The notes beneath the pieces were generated by a model that was given only the letters and a program-made list of their open reading frames with translations, made no database searches and was not told the origin of the DNA. Positions 10,560-21,236 of a DNA stretch of 64,000 bases are shown one piece after another. The DNA is from Gari tellinella. Taxonomy: Eukaryota; Mollusca; Bivalvia; Cardiida; Psammobiidae. The translations under genes and the position numbers were made by a program. Every line of letters begins with the position of its first letter. Position 1 is the stretch's first letter. The stretch lies in contig OV277864.1 of the NCBI GenBank assembly GCA_922989275.2, forward strand, positions 49,165,550 to 49,229,549, written 5' to 3'.

Positions 10560-10797
10560 GTTTGTTTCTCAAGTGGACCACCTCCGACAAGTTTGGCTGG
10601 ATCCGCACACGTATTAATTCTTTCAATTTTAACCAAATATGGTTATTTTAACACTTTATTCTGCTTTAATATTGTCTGCTTCAATTTTTCAGTCTGTATT
10701 TTTATTTTTTTGTTTTTGTTTCATGTCTTAATTAAAACTGTGAAAACAGAAGGGCGAGTATCGATCAATTCGGATCCTAATCATACACTGAATTACT

Positions 10798-11142
10798 TTA
10801 ACCCATTACACCATAAATGTGCCTTTTTACGCCTTCGATTTAGTCCTTCACTGTAGAAAATAGCCCAACTTGATACAGTCATGAATATGTACCATGAGAA
10901 ATATTTTCAATTTCTTAGCAAATTGTAGCTTAAAGTAGGCTGAGAGTAAAGCAGAATAAGCTTTAGCTTTCGTTCTAATCCTATATATGTTGTATATTGT
11001 ATGTATACTGTACATTTTCTGAAATAAAATATGTTTAAACTAAAGCAGAATGCGCCTTAAGGCGCATCCTCCTTTACTTTCAACCTGCTTTACGTGATCA
11101 CCTATTTCAATATTAGAAACAGGCTATGGGGTAATGGGTTAG
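10798..11142 (+). mobile_element. Family C interrupted by a 94-bp duplication-type insertion
   Basis: TTAACCCATTACACCATAA to TATGGGGTAATGGGTTA. Hairpin-2 is split: TAAAGCAGAAT at 10947-10957 recurs at 11041-11051 with 83 AT-rich bases between, so the left arm is interrupted while tip and right arm follow. Confidence 0.85.
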
Positions 11143-11540
11143 ATTATAGCATCTGATCTGGATGAAACTAGATACAATGTGTACAATTTTACAAACAGAT
11201 TTGTTCGTAAACAAAGAATGGTGAAATGTGAAACGTTCAAAACAGTCTTCTATTATTCTTTTTTATCGAGAATGAGTGAATATGCAAATCGAGTTGAACC
11301 CTTGTTCGCTACAAAGAACAACGAAGGACAGATGGCGTGTGGGGGCCGAACTCGATTTCATCAATTCTTTGTGAGTCACCCTCCTGAACAGGGTTACGCA
11401 GAGAAGAAACGAAATCTGTTGTTTTAAATTAAATTGATTTTATCGTTGTTTATGTTGCTGTAGCAGAGCCGGTACAACACAACGCAAGAGCTGTTTGTAT
11501 TGTGTTACAAGTCAAAAGATGTGAAAGATTAGCAATTCAC
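11143..11540. other. Spacer without recognised feature
   Basis: Holds an 82-codon frame (11179-11427) without recognisable domain, and hairpin debris CATCTGATCTGGATG at its left edge. Confidence 0.4.
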
Positions 11541-11748
11541 CTGCTGCATCTCGTCTGTCTCTCAGTTGTCGTCTGCTTTAGTATTTGAAATTTTATTTTT
11601 AAAGAAAGTCAAGCTTATGTTCTAATAATGAGTGTCAAACAGTTTGGATCCGGATCAGACGCCGCTTTACGCGGCGTCTGATCAGGATCCAAACTGTTTG
11701 TAAATTGTAGAAAAATAGAATTTGAACTAGCAGCCGCAAAGGGTAAAA
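11541..11748 (-). mobile_element. Family A MITE, ends decayed
   Basis: TTGTCGTCTGCTTTAGTATT, then GAGTGTCAAACAG and an intact hairpin-1 at 11637-11700 with tip GCCGCTTTACGCGGC. Ends near AAAGGGTAAAAGG. Confidence 0.75.
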
Positions 11749-11830
11749 GGTTACAGTAACACTTTTGCATAGTAACCATTAAACATAGTATACCTATAAT
11801 ATATACTATTCTATCATAGATATGTCAATT

Positions 11831-11902
11831 TAATGCAGCATAATTGTAATGAAGAAAGCTCCCAAAATGGAGCTTTCTACATTACTTTTATTCTGTTTTA
11901 AG
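11831..11902. repeat. Hairpin-2 (F type)
   Basis: TTAATGCAGCATAATTGTAATG arm with AGAAAGCTCC / GGAGCTTTCT inner stem and a CAAAAT loop. Several outer mismatches. Confidence 0.75.
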
Positions 11903-12055
11903 CAACGCTATGTATTTTGGCGCAATATTAAGTTACCTCTAATCACATGTTTGAGAATGTGTTAAAGAAAATATCAAAGTATTATGTTTTGTGGTTTTCG
12001 TGTAGATTTCGTGATTTTTGGTTTCAGTGATGTATATCAGGCTAACAAGACTTTA

Positions 12056-12208
12056 ATCAATTACCCAATAACTACACCTTTTTATGCCTTAAATTTATTC
12101 CTCAACTGTAGAACATTTTCAACTTTATACAGGCATGAATATGCATTTTAAGAAATATTTTCTATATCCTATCAGATTGTAACTTATAACAGACTGAAAG
12201 TAATGCTT
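12056..12208 (+). mobile_element. Family C, 5' part
   Basis: CAATTACCCAATAACTACACC, CAACTGTAGAACATTTTCAAC and TATATCCTATCAGATTGTAACTTA match C up to the start of hairpin-2, where repeat N begins. Confidence 0.65.
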
Positions 12209-12209
12209 A

Positions 12210-12418
12210 AGTGTCATAGGGAAGGGTTCTATTTATTTGATAGATATTATCCCCACTTCCAAAAACTAAAACGAAGACACTTCAGTGGTTCCCATACGCC
12301 GAAATGAGATTAGCCAATCATTATAATCTCATCTCATCATCACTCACCATTCATAGGCGCTTTATGACCTCGTATTCTGTGTCGCAGTGCCGTAAAACCT
12401 AACTCATCCATCCCATAC
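12210..12418 (+). repeat. SINE-like repeat N, copy 1
   Basis: GTGTCATAGGGAAGGGTTC ... AAATGAGATTAGCC ... CATTCATAGGCGCTTTATGACC ... GTGCCGTAAAACCTAACTCATCC. Three further copies at 14189, 31118 and 63788. A retroposon nature is inferred from dispersion and the CATCC-rich 3' tail. Confidence 0.65.
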
Positions 12419-12555
12419 GATGCCTATATACAGACAAGATCTATGAAACAATTTCTTTTTCTTGACCCTTTTTTACAATGTTTAGATATTTGGCATATTG
12501 ATTTTTCTACTGCTGAAAGTTGTTCTGCAGTTCTCTCATGAAGTTTTACAATAGT

Positions 12556-13065
12556 ACATAGTTGCGTGACAATATTTGAGACTACAAGTATTTCATGACC
12601 ATGATTATCTTAAACAATGTCATGGCATTCTTCGAAACTGTTTCATGACATTATCTTAAACATTTTATTTTCATGACAATCTTTGAGATTATTTTATGAC
12701 ATTATCTTAAACAATTTCTTGATATTCTTTGAGACTACATGTATATACCAAAACATTATCTTAAAAAGGGTGAATTCATTTATCTTTGACATTATGTATG
12801 ACTTATCTTAAACAATTTCGTGTCATTCTTAAGACTATGTCCACATAGTGTCATTGTCTTATACTGTTTCTGGACACTGGACATTCTTAGAAACTATTTC
12901 ATTACATTATCTTAAACACTTTCGTGACATTCTTTGAGTCCGCTTCATGACGCTCTCTACCATCGTTTCTTGGCATTCATTGAAACTGGTTTTCTATAAC
13001 TGTTTCGTGACATTTTTTTGAAATTTCTTACACTGTCTTATAACATTCTTTGAGCTTTCGTAATA
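12556..13065 (+). repeat. Degenerate tandem array, unit about 50 bp
   Basis: ATTATCTTAAACAATTTC, TGACATTCTTTGAGACT and TTTCATGACATT alternate about ten times with drift. AT-rich and non-coding on inspection. Confidence 0.7.
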
Positions 13066-13303
13066 CTCTGTTGCACCTTTATCCAGTTTTCTTTCAGTCT
13101 TAATACTTATTTCTTGGATCTTTACATAGCTTTTCTTGGGCCTTTCTTATAACGGTTTGTTGTACCCACTTCCCGATGGCATTCCAAAACTGACTGCTTG
13201 AGGAGCTTTCTGCAATACAGCATAAGACAGACGTCCGTCTTAACCTTTTGACCTAGTTCCTTTACAAACAATGCATCTGTGTAGAGTACAAAGCTCCAAT
13301 GTT

Positions 13304-13366
13304 AACAATGAAGACCCAGATCAGAGGGCTCCGAAAAGAAACTTCTGATCAGGTTTTGCATTGTTT
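13304..13366. repeat. Hairpin-1, G variant
   Basis: AACAATGAAGACCCAGATCAG / CTGATCAGGTTTTGCATTGTT, loop region CCGAAAAGAAA. Several mismatches; G flanks not clear. Confidence 0.65.
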
Positions 13367-13526
13367 TATTGCATTTATTGTAATATATCGCAATACATTG
13401 ACCTAAACAACCTTAAATAGTAAAATCTGGACTATATTAACTTGAAAACTGGAAATATCAATTTAAAGTTTCAGGGAGAAAAAGGATGAGGGCTGTCTAT
13501 AGTGTCGTATGTGTTGAATATCTGGT

Positions 13527-13778
13527 TACAGTGAAGAATACTTCATTCTTTCCCAATAAACGCGTTTATGCTAAAACCCCTCATAACCTCTGCAAACAGC
13601 ATGGAGCCAGATCAGACGCCGGTTTAACCGGCGTCTGATCTGGCTCCAAACCGTTTGCCACTAAGATTAAAATGAGTCGTAAAAAGGTACAAACAGTTGT
13701 AATTTCCCACATTTTATTGCATTACGTTTGCGCTTCGTTTGCGTTTGAACGGGAAAGAATCACGCCTTCTTTACTGTA
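13527..13778 (+). mobile_element. Family B MITE, full length
   Basis: TACAGTGAAGAATACTTCATT to ACGCCTTCTTTACTGTA. Hairpin-1 at 13593-13657 has a changed but still paired tip, GCCGGTTTAACCGGC. Confidence 0.85.
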
Positions 13779-14038
13779 GAATGTGGAATTAAATAATTTA
13801 TCCTCGTGTTACATAACCATGTCGTTTAATATCACTTAATCATTTCAGCCAATTTAATAACGACGATCCCTGTTCAATAATTTAGGATATCTTTCATTTA
13901 TTTCATGTTAACTATGACATTTTAATCAATTAGTCATTATGCTCAGTCTATTTGCAAATCTTATTTATTACTGTAGAAATACACAGGCTACATACATCAG
14001 TTTTGGACAGGAGTTTATAAGTCTGTGTGTTAATGTTG

Positions 14039-14581
14039 CCATTACCCATTTCCCCATTAATACGCCTTTTTACGCCTTTAATTTATTTCATCACTGAAGA
14101 AAATAGTTTCACTTCGTACAACAATGCATATGTCTACAGTAAGACATTATAAAAGACATTTTTTCTATATCCTAGCATATGGTCCCCCAGAGACCTGCCT
14201 ACTTTGCCGCAGTTCCTGGGCTAAATTGTCATAGGGAATCTTTTCTGTTTATAAGACCAAGATTATCCCCTCTGCCAAGAACTAAAAGGAAGGCAGTGTG
14301 GTGATTTTGATCCCATGCGCTGGTTGGCAACGAATGCGATTAGCCGAAGTCATCATCCTGAAATCATCCTCATCTCATCTCATCTCATCGTCCCTCATTA
14401 TTCATCGGCGCTATATGACCTTTTTGTGTCGCAATGCCGTAAAACCCAACTGCTCCATCCTAAAAACAGACTGAAGGTAAAGAAGAATGCTCCTTCAGGC
14501 ACATCCCGCTTTATTTTCAATTTGCTGTAAGTGGTCATTTGTCGTCAAAACTAGAAAACCAGTTAAGGGGTAAAGTGTTTT
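14039..14581 (+). mobile_element. Family C split by repeat N
   Basis: CCATTACCCATTTCCCCATTAA opens a C body running to CCTAGCATATGGT (about 14188). After repeat N the C body resumes with CAGACTGAAGGTAAAG, a decayed hairpin-2 right side, and ends GTTAAGGGGTAAAGTG. Confidence 0.75.
14189..14465 (+). repeat. SINE-like repeat N, copy 2, nested in C
   Basis: Longest N copy: CCCCCAGAGACCTGCC start, TGGGCTAAATTGTCATAGGG, GATTTTGATCCCATGCGC (box-B-like), then CATTCATCGGCGCTATATGACC and GCCGTAAAACCC tail. Its edges are defined by the interrupted C element. Confidence 0.7.
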
Positions 14582-15458
14582 AATAAGAGCTCAACTTAAA
14601 TGAAAACAATACTTTAATTGATGTTACCATTTGTGAAAGTGTTACTTTACTAGATGTACAGTAGAGAATACGAACTTATTTCCCGTTTAAAAGAAATCAA
14701 TGCAATAAACTATAGTAAGTGACAAAGATGACCTCTTTGAACATCTTAATTATATACACCATTGCACTTCTCCTCATACTTTCCCAACCCACACACTCAG
14801 CGTCTGATTCTTATTACTGTAGTGTCTCATATGCACATGTTATATGTAATGAGAAATAAAAAAAGTGATAGTAGTACTGTTGTAGACAGCATTTTTGTAA
14901 ATATTGGACTACTTATTTATCAAGCTCCAAACTGTTTGCAATGGACATAAAGATCTAAGCGTAAACATGTTTATTGGGAAAAAATGACGTATTCTCTAAC
15001 GATCAGTGTTTAGATTAAACATCTTTATTTATAACATACAAGACAACAAAGGTATATGTTTCATTAAACCAATTCTTGGAAAACTGACGATGTCTAATCT
15101 ATGTACTAATTCATTTGTACACATTTTATTTGCGGATACAGATTTTTGTAAACAGAGATAGGAATCCCACAACGAGATGACCCTATCGGTAGCGGAGATA
15201 CGGCTATTTCAACCCCAGCCGCCGGACCTGTGGGTCGCCTTATCACGGATGTAATTACTGCTCTATCTCTTGCTTGACCGCGGAAAGCGGCAGGAATTAC
15301 GTTTCGCTTCCCGCCTTTATCCCTCTTTCGCAGGACATAAAAAGTCAATCTTCTTGTCAAAGAAGCTTGGTCTTTCCATTTGCAAACTGTTATTTAATAG
15401 TGATGAATGAGTAGAGTTTGACCTACCAAAGATTAAAGGCTCAGTAACGTTATTTTGG
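14582..15458. other. Single-copy spacer with a GC-richer core
   Basis: 15130-15310 is GC-richer than surroundings (CCCCAGCCGCCGGACC, GCCTTATCACGG, GTAATTACTGC) and free of the local repeats. Could be an exon or regulatory sequence, but no open frame beyond 84 codons supports coding. Confidence 0.4.
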
Positions 15459-15523
15459 CAAACAGTGTAGATCCTGATGAGACGCCGCGAAACGCGGCGT
15501 CTCATCAGGATCTACCCTGTTTG
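15459..15523. repeat. Isolated hairpin-1
   Basis: 65 nt, CAAACAGTGTAGATCCTGATG arm, tip CGCGAAACGCG, one mismatch. Carries the GATGAG / CTCATC paired variant. Confidence 0.9.
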
Positions 15524-15709
15524 GTATTAATTGGTTTTTTTATTGATTTAAAGTTAAAACGCGATATTTTATTAAAACCAAATCAGCGCAGTTTATTATT
15601 ATTTACAATTTACATGTACTAGTTTTCTCAGGTGATTGGGCAAAAAGTTCCAGCAAAATTTCTCTTTTATGGCTTCTTAAAAGAATGTGGTTCTTGTGAT
15701 TAACCCTTT

Positions 15710-15950
15710 CCCTTATAGAAGCGACTTTTAGCGTATTTAATTTATTCCTCCGCTGAAGAAAATAGTTCCAGTTTATACCCTCATGACAATTACCATAACA
15801 ACCATCTTATATAGCCTAACAGATGTTAGTTTAAAGCAGGCTGAAATTAAAGCAGAATGTGCCTTAAGGCACATTCTGCTTTACTTTCAACCTACTTTGA
15901 GTGATCACCTATCTTTAATATTATAAATAGGTTATTGGGTAAAGGGTTAA
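15710..15950 (+). mobile_element. Family C MITE, full length
   Basis: TTAACCCTTTCCCTTATAGAAG to TTATTGGGTAAAGGGTTAA, 241 bp. Hairpin-2 at 15830-15899 with tip TGTGCCTTAAGGCACA. Confidence 0.9.
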
Positions 15951-15980
15951 AGTAGATGACAACTTCAAGCTAGACTAAAA

Positions 15981-16130
15981 TTAACACACCCAACCCTAGC
16001 GACGAGTATACTCGTCATGCATAAAGAGTGTTCCTGTGTATAGTACTCTTGTCATGTGCAAACAGTGCACACCCTGAGAAGAGGGATCCCTCCTTTAGGA
16101 ACCGGATCTGATCATGTTCTTCACTATTTG
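15981..16130 (-). mobile_element. Family G, reverse, partial
   Basis: TTAACACACCCAACCCTAGCG and GACGAGTATACTCGTC (itself a palindrome) precede the hairpin at 16059-16130. The far end is not clear. Confidence 0.7.
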
Positions 16131-16301
16131 TCAGAGACGTTCAAGGAAGAATGATATTCAATGTCTCAATACTATATGCCATGTCGTATTGATATGAATT
16201 GGTGCACCTTATCCCTTTAATCGCTAATGGCGGCTTAATTAAGTCGACTTTGTACACATCTTAGATCAAGATCAGACGATTGAGTTTGGGTATGATAGGC
16301 T

Positions 16302-16554
16302 TTACCGTTTCCAACCCCACATACAAGCACCTTTTGGCGCATTAACTTATTCCACCACTGAAGAAAATAGTTCCAATTCATACAGTTATGAACATTATAA
16401 CAAAAGAAAAAGTTTCTATCCTAGCAGGTGGTACCTGAAGCAGTTTGAGAGTAAAGCAGAATGCGCAATAATGCGCATTCTGCTTTACTTTCAAACTGCT
16501 TTAATGGGTCACCAGTTTTCAAAATTAGAAACAGGCTATGGGGTAATGGGTGAA
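16302..16554 (+). mobile_element. Family C MITE
   Basis: TTACCGTTTCCAACCCCACA to CTATGGGGTAATGGGTGAA. Hairpin-2 at 16437-16503 has tip TGCGCAATAATGCGCA, a changed but paired version of the usual tip. Confidence 0.85.
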
Positions 16555-16747
16555 ATGTTTGAAATGGCGGTGAGCTTTGGGTACGTGTGGTGACTTTATA
16601 ATGTTGTAGCATCACTGTATTTCAAGAAATCGTCAAACCGTCTATCGATCGGATGACATATGGTAGATATCAATTTATAAATAGATTGTTCAAATTCACA
16701 AGGGATTTTTATTAAAGGATATTCGTGGTTGTTGATAATTTCTTTTT

Positions 16748-16970
16748 GTCTTGTTGTTGTTGATGGTGGTAGTGCTGGTGGTGGTATTTATAGTGTTGCC
16801 ACTATTCGCTATGGTGTAGATGTTAGCGTCGACGTAATCAGCAGCGTTGTTGTTGTTGGTTGTGGTGGTTGTGGTGGTGGATGTGTATAGTGCTGTCACT
16901 ATTCGTTATGGTCTTGTCGTCGACGTAATTAGCCACTTGTTGTTGGTGGTGGTAGTGGTTGTTGTGGTGG
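16748..16970 (+). repeat. GTT/GGT-rich low-complexity block with internal duplication
   Basis: Two units of GTTGTTGTTG / GGTGGTGG tracts each followed by CACTATTCGYTATGG and GTCGACGTAAT, about 115 bp apart. Confidence 0.85.
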
Positions 16971-16978
16971 GGGTGAGG

Positions 16979-17229
16979 TACAGTGGAGAAGAATGTCTTC
17001 TTCCCCGTTTAAACGTATACGAAACGCAAACGCACTGCACTAAAATATAGAAAATAACAACTATTTGAAAATTCTAACGATTCATTTTAATCTGAATGTC
17101 AAACAGTTCGCAGCCTGATCAGACACCGGGTTACCCGTTGTCTGGTCTGGCACCAAACTGTTTGCAAAAGAAATAATAGTATTATCGTAAACGCGTTTGC
17201 TGGGAAAGAATAACGTATTCCCCACTGCA
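16979..17229 (-). mobile_element. Family B MITE
   Basis: TACAGTGGAGAAGAATGTCTT ... CCCGTTTAAACG start; right end CGTATTCCCCACTGCA. Hairpin-1 at 17100-17164 with tip CCGGGTTACCCG and several mismatches. Confidence 0.85.
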
Positions 17230-17765
17230 GTAGTGAACCTTAAAATACTTCTTCAACATAAGCTATCCAGAGTCTTCGGCCAGAGTTTCGCCATAGTTAC
17301 AGAAAGTGGCGAGAATCGGCGTTCATGACCCGAACTATACATGCGCAGGTCGTGGTTCGTTCTAAAAGTGGCCTCAAGTGAGCTTGAACCGTCAACACAG
17401 TTAGTATTTCTTTTTGTAGTGATATGAAGAAATTCTTAAATAATGTAGTAGTGATGTTGCTTCCATTTGTATTGGTCGATGTACATGTATGTATCTGAAG
17501 ATGTCGTCGTCATCACTGCCGTCCTCGTTGTTATTGTTGTTGATGATGATGTTGTTGATGATGATTATTTGCTGTAATGTCTGTGATAAGTCATGACCTT
17601 TGGTCTAAACAAAAGACTGGCGTATTCTCCCACAGAAGCTCTATCTCCATCATCATTCGATTTTACTTCACAAGACTGTGCTTCTCTACGATTGAAATAC
17701 AGACAACCTTGGGTCAAGCTCTAATTCAAATTATGACGCATGAGCAGTCTCTCAAACACTAATCA
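17230..17765. other. Spacer with trinucleotide-rich patch
   Basis: 17524-17565 is a GTT/GAT repeat. No gene supported; the frame 17577-17762 is 61 codons. Confidence 0.5.
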
Positions 17766-17839
17766 GCTTAATGTAGAACGAAAGTAATGCAGAAAGCTCC
17801 GACAGGAGCTTTCTGCATTACATCCGTTCTGCATTAAGC
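17766..17839. repeat. Isolated hairpin-2 (F type)
   Basis: GCTTAATGTAGAACGAAAG arm, inner stem TAATGCAGAAAGCTCC, tip GACA, 74 nt with a few outer mismatches. Confidence 0.85.
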
Positions 17840-18347
17840 GCCAACCAATGTTAAGAGCTCCACAGAATTCAATATTAACACACAAAAATTTACTACTGTA
17901 AACAGGTTGGTCTGTAGAAGTTTAGATCTAGATAAGAAAGACTTAATTAGAACAAGCACTTGCTATTCTACACGGACAGTCTCCAGCGACACGACTGATG
18001 GAAATGAATCATTTACGCGCTTGCATTTGCCGATCAATTCAAATCAGATGTCAGCTCGTCGATGAAATAGACACCGTTTTATTCCCGTTGCCATAGCAAC
18101 GAAAATTAAGCATCGCATCAACAATAATAAAGCGGCCCGTAAATATTATGTCGTGTTTTCGCTATTTTCACTTAAAATGGGTGTTTTATATCTCCCCAAT
18201 GACTTTCGCGCCTTTTGCTCGTAATTAGCCGGCATGTAACGCCGACGAAGAAGCAAGGTCTGTATTTAGTCTCGTTCTCCGTGATTTGAATAATCCGATG
18301 ACTACTTAACTACTTTCGCCTGCCGATTCAGACTTGCCTGACTTATG
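17840..18347. other. Single-copy island, candidate regulatory DNA
   Basis: Moderate GC, no local repeat, no long frame. Contains the X-box-like palindrome at 18087-18100, a GCGCC/GCCGGC-containing stretch at 18205-18245 and GATGAAATAG/ATTAAG motifs. Regulatory role is inference. Confidence 0.4.
18087..18100. promoter_or_regulatory. X-box-like palindrome (RFX-type site)
   Basis: GTTGCCATAGCAAC is the two-half-site layout GTTRCC-AT-RGNAAC bound by RFX factors in animals. It lies in a repeat-free island; the target gene, if any, is outside view. Confidence 0.45.
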
Positions 18348-18412
18348 CAAACAGTATATATCCACATCAGACGCCGAGTAACTCGGCGTCTGATGTGGAT
18401 CTATACTGTTTG
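18348..18412. repeat. Isolated hairpin-1 with shifted stem sequence
   Basis: CAAACAGTATATATCCACATC / GATGTGGATCTATACTGTTTG with tip CGAGTAACTCG. Stem positions differ from the usual GGATCCTGATC form in three places, yet both arms changed together. Confidence 0.92.
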
Positions 18413-19254
18413 ACCTTCATTGGAAGGTCTTAATATAGGTTAGAAAATAAATGAACACCGTCTATTGAATTATTTTACAGTCAACCAATTTAAAGAAGCT
18501 GAAATTTCGGCAGAGAAAAGGATAAAGCTGATGTTTCTAATTGCGACCTGACAGTGTCATAAATAGATCTAGATCTAGTTTGGATCCCGATGAGAAGAAG
18601 ATTAATTAGACGTCAAACTCGGAGCCAACTTTGCACTACTAAGGTTTTTTCACGGAGCTGTATAATGTCTTTTTAGACCAGCATTTTCACATTTTCAACC
18701 GATGGTAAAAGAACAGAAATCTAGGTTTAAGGCCACCTGCTGAAAACCGAATGCTCTAATTGGGCTCCGGGGGTCAGGCTGGACTATGTACTTTTAAAGT
18801 TTTTACTGGAGATGAATTGTGAGTGCATTGTGAGTGCAAACTTAAGGGACACAGACTGTAACAGACTTCATTGTGGTTCGACATCGTGTTTCTGTTTTTA
18901 ATATGACATCTAAGTGAACTTTGATACATGTATACAGAACCACAGGTACTTGACACATTTTGATCAAAAAAAGTAACTGTGTAAAGAACAGTAGATATTA
19001 ATGCGAGAATTTCCGATCAGCATGATAAGGTTTAAACTATTGTTTTGCATTTCTGTAGATGATAGGTTTTTAGTAGTTATACTTTATTTTACATAAACGT
19101 TACTGTGATAGACTTTTTTGCTTTTCAATCCAATTTATTAGAATTCTTTGTAAACCTCAATTTCATACATTTCGCACATTCACAAAAGTATTACTTCCGC
19201 CACGTACCCCGCTGAATATCTTTTTCAATGATGTTTCTTGTAATTAACTCTCTG
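18413..19254. other. Spacer without recognised feature
   Basis: AT-rich; decayed hairpin fragments only (about 18570-18610). No gene or RNA seen. Confidence 0.4.
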
Positions 19255-19316
19255 CATTTTGGAGTCTGATCAGACGCTTGGTTACCCGTCCTCTGTTCTG
19301 ACTCTACGCCGTTTGC
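19255..19316. repeat. Decayed hairpin-1
   Basis: TTTTGGAGTCTGATCAGACGC ... CTGACTCTACGCCGTTTGC. A second half copy (TGGACCCTGATCAGACGCTGCG) lies at 19385-19413. Confidence 0.55.
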
Positions 19317-19506
19317 AATGACTACAAAGTTTTAGCATGAACGCATTTTTTCGAAAGACTATCGTCGTTTAAAACTTAACAGCGTGGACCCTGATCAGAC
19401 GCTGCGTTACGCAAAGTCAACTTCATTCATCTACATGGCATGAATGGGATACCTACTGGCGTTAATTTTGAATTGGAGGTATTGTGGCACACGTACTATA
19501 TAAGGA

Positions 19507-19754
19507 CATAACCCTTTCGCTCTCAATGACGCTTACAAGCCATTTGCAAACAGTTAGGATCCTGATCAGACGCCGCGTAACGCGGCGTTCGATCAGAATC
19601 CAAACTGTTTGACACTCGTCTTGAATTTTTCTTCTGCCATTCTGCCTATTTTTAACTTTAAAAAGATAATTACAGACAACAATATTGAAGCAGACGACAA
19701 TGAAACGGTGAAGGAGTAAAACGGTCACGAAACAATTGGCGGTGAAAGGGTTAA
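19507..19754 (+). mobile_element. Family A MITE, full length
   Basis: ATAACCCTTTCGCTCTCAATG to GGCGGTGAAAGGGTTAA, 248 bp. Hairpin-1 at 19547-19611 (65 nt, tip CGCGTAACGCG) is followed by GACACTCG and the pair CAGACAACAATATTG / AAGCAGACGACAATG. Confidence 0.9.
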
Positions 19755-19855
19755 TATATGCTTAATCACGTTCTATACATGATAGTAACCTACAGCATTT
19801 TCTTGAACTCATTATTAGCTAATATATAAGTCAACTTAAAACGTCAGTTACATTT

Positions 19856-20125
19856 AACCCTTTTACTGTCAATTTTATCGTCTGCTTTGTCCCATTTCTA
19901 GTTTTGAAGACAGTTGATAATTTAAGCCTTATCATACTAAATTGACTCGTCTTCTACAAAAGTTTCGACTGCGAAAATTTTCAAAATCAAATTTTAAGCT
20001 ATTTAAATGAGCAAAAGTTGAATATGAGTGCTAAATATTTTGGGTCCAGATTAGACGCCGCGTTACGCGGCGTCTAATCTGGATATAAACTGTTTGCAAA
20101 AGCTAGCATGGTATTTATGGATTAA
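19856..20125 (-). mobile_element. Family A MITE
   Basis: TTAACCCTTTTACTGTCAATT and ATCGTCTGCTTTG at left. Hairpin-1 at 20032-20096 carries the paired change AGATTAG / CTAATCT. Closes at a TTAA at 20122-20125. Confidence 0.75.
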
Positions 20126-20159
20126 TTGGTTAAACCTTTCACCTTATAACAGTTTCTGA

Positions 20160-20320
20160 TTAACCCTCTGCATGCTACGGGCGAATTTGTACTAACTCGG
20201 CATTTCATCTGGACGCAAACCGTATGTTTCTCTTGAAATATTTTCTGAAAGAATTTACCTTTAAATGGACTTTTTATATTACTGCAGACGACAATTATTT
20301 CTTTAGTCAACATTGTCTAA
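20160..20320 (+). mobile_element. Family A2 with broken hairpin
   Basis: TTAACCCTCTGCATGCTACGG opens it. Only part of a hairpin remains (20181-20226, CTAACTCGGC ... GCAAACCGTATG), then GCAGACGACAATTATTTC. 3' end not clear. Confidence 0.6.
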
Positions 20321-20794
20321 ATCCGCAAAAACGTGTTTTACTCTACCATAGATAAACATGTAAAGATATCTTATGTATAGTGTAAAAAAGTTTTACTTTA
20401 TAATTTCTTTTTAATGTGCCAAGTACCTGTGTCTAAATCTATATTTAGAAACAACTCGCAGACGACAATTTGAATCAGACGATATTATTGTTGTCAAGTA
20501 TTTAAAAGCTGCACTTTGCTGCAATGTCGCATGATAATCGACTGCATTTCCATGTTATTTAATTGTTATTGTTAACTTTTACATTCCAATTTCAAGAGCT
20601 CTGGTTTAATTAGTGGGAACATTAGTTTTCTGGGAATTGACTTGGACTTGTTCACAATCACACAATCCAACTGCAAAATTAGTTTTATGTCGGAGCATCA
20701 ATCAGGTAATCGTTTGAACTACTCGCAGTAATGTTTGTGCATGCCATAAACTCCAAACATAACGAATCTCCAACGTGAGTTTATGGGCGCATAT
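20321..20794. other. Spacer without recognised feature
   Basis: A single GCAGACGACAATTTGAATCAGACG motif at 20459-20482 suggests old A debris. Otherwise nothing recognised. Confidence 0.4.
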
Positions 20795-21036
20795 TTAACC
20801 CCTTCGCTGCAATGACGTCATCCATTTTAACAATTATCCTCAGTTTTTAAACTCTAAATTCTAGGAACATGTTTTTTTATTTCTAAGAAATACTGAAAAC
20901 GAGTGTCAAACAGTGTGGGTCCTGATCAGATTCCGCGTTTTTTCAGTCAAAACACAATAAAATTAAATTTCAGAAACGAAAGCAGACGACAAAGTAAAAT
21001 AAAATGAAATCATAGTAGTACGAGTAAAAGAGTTAA
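20795..21036 (-). mobile_element. Chimeric A element, mirror-joined
   Basis: Starts TTAACCCCTTCGCTGC and runs as reverse A to half a hairpin (20909-20940). It then continues as forward A (TTCAGTCAAAACAC ... AAAGCAGACGACAAAG) and ends GAGTTAA. The hairpin right arm is missing. Confidence 0.7.
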
Positions 21037-21236
21037 ATTCTGTAATTCCAGACTATTTTCTGTAATTGTTAAAAAAGCAATTATCTTAAAAAACTTCGAT
21101 GATATAAAAATCCTTGATGAAATTATATGAATTTTATCAGCAACGGACACAACATGTCAATGAGCAATACATATACTTATTATGTTTTGCTTTTTACCTG
21201 TAAGAGCGTTTATATGAGAGCTGTTTTTGTGTTTTA

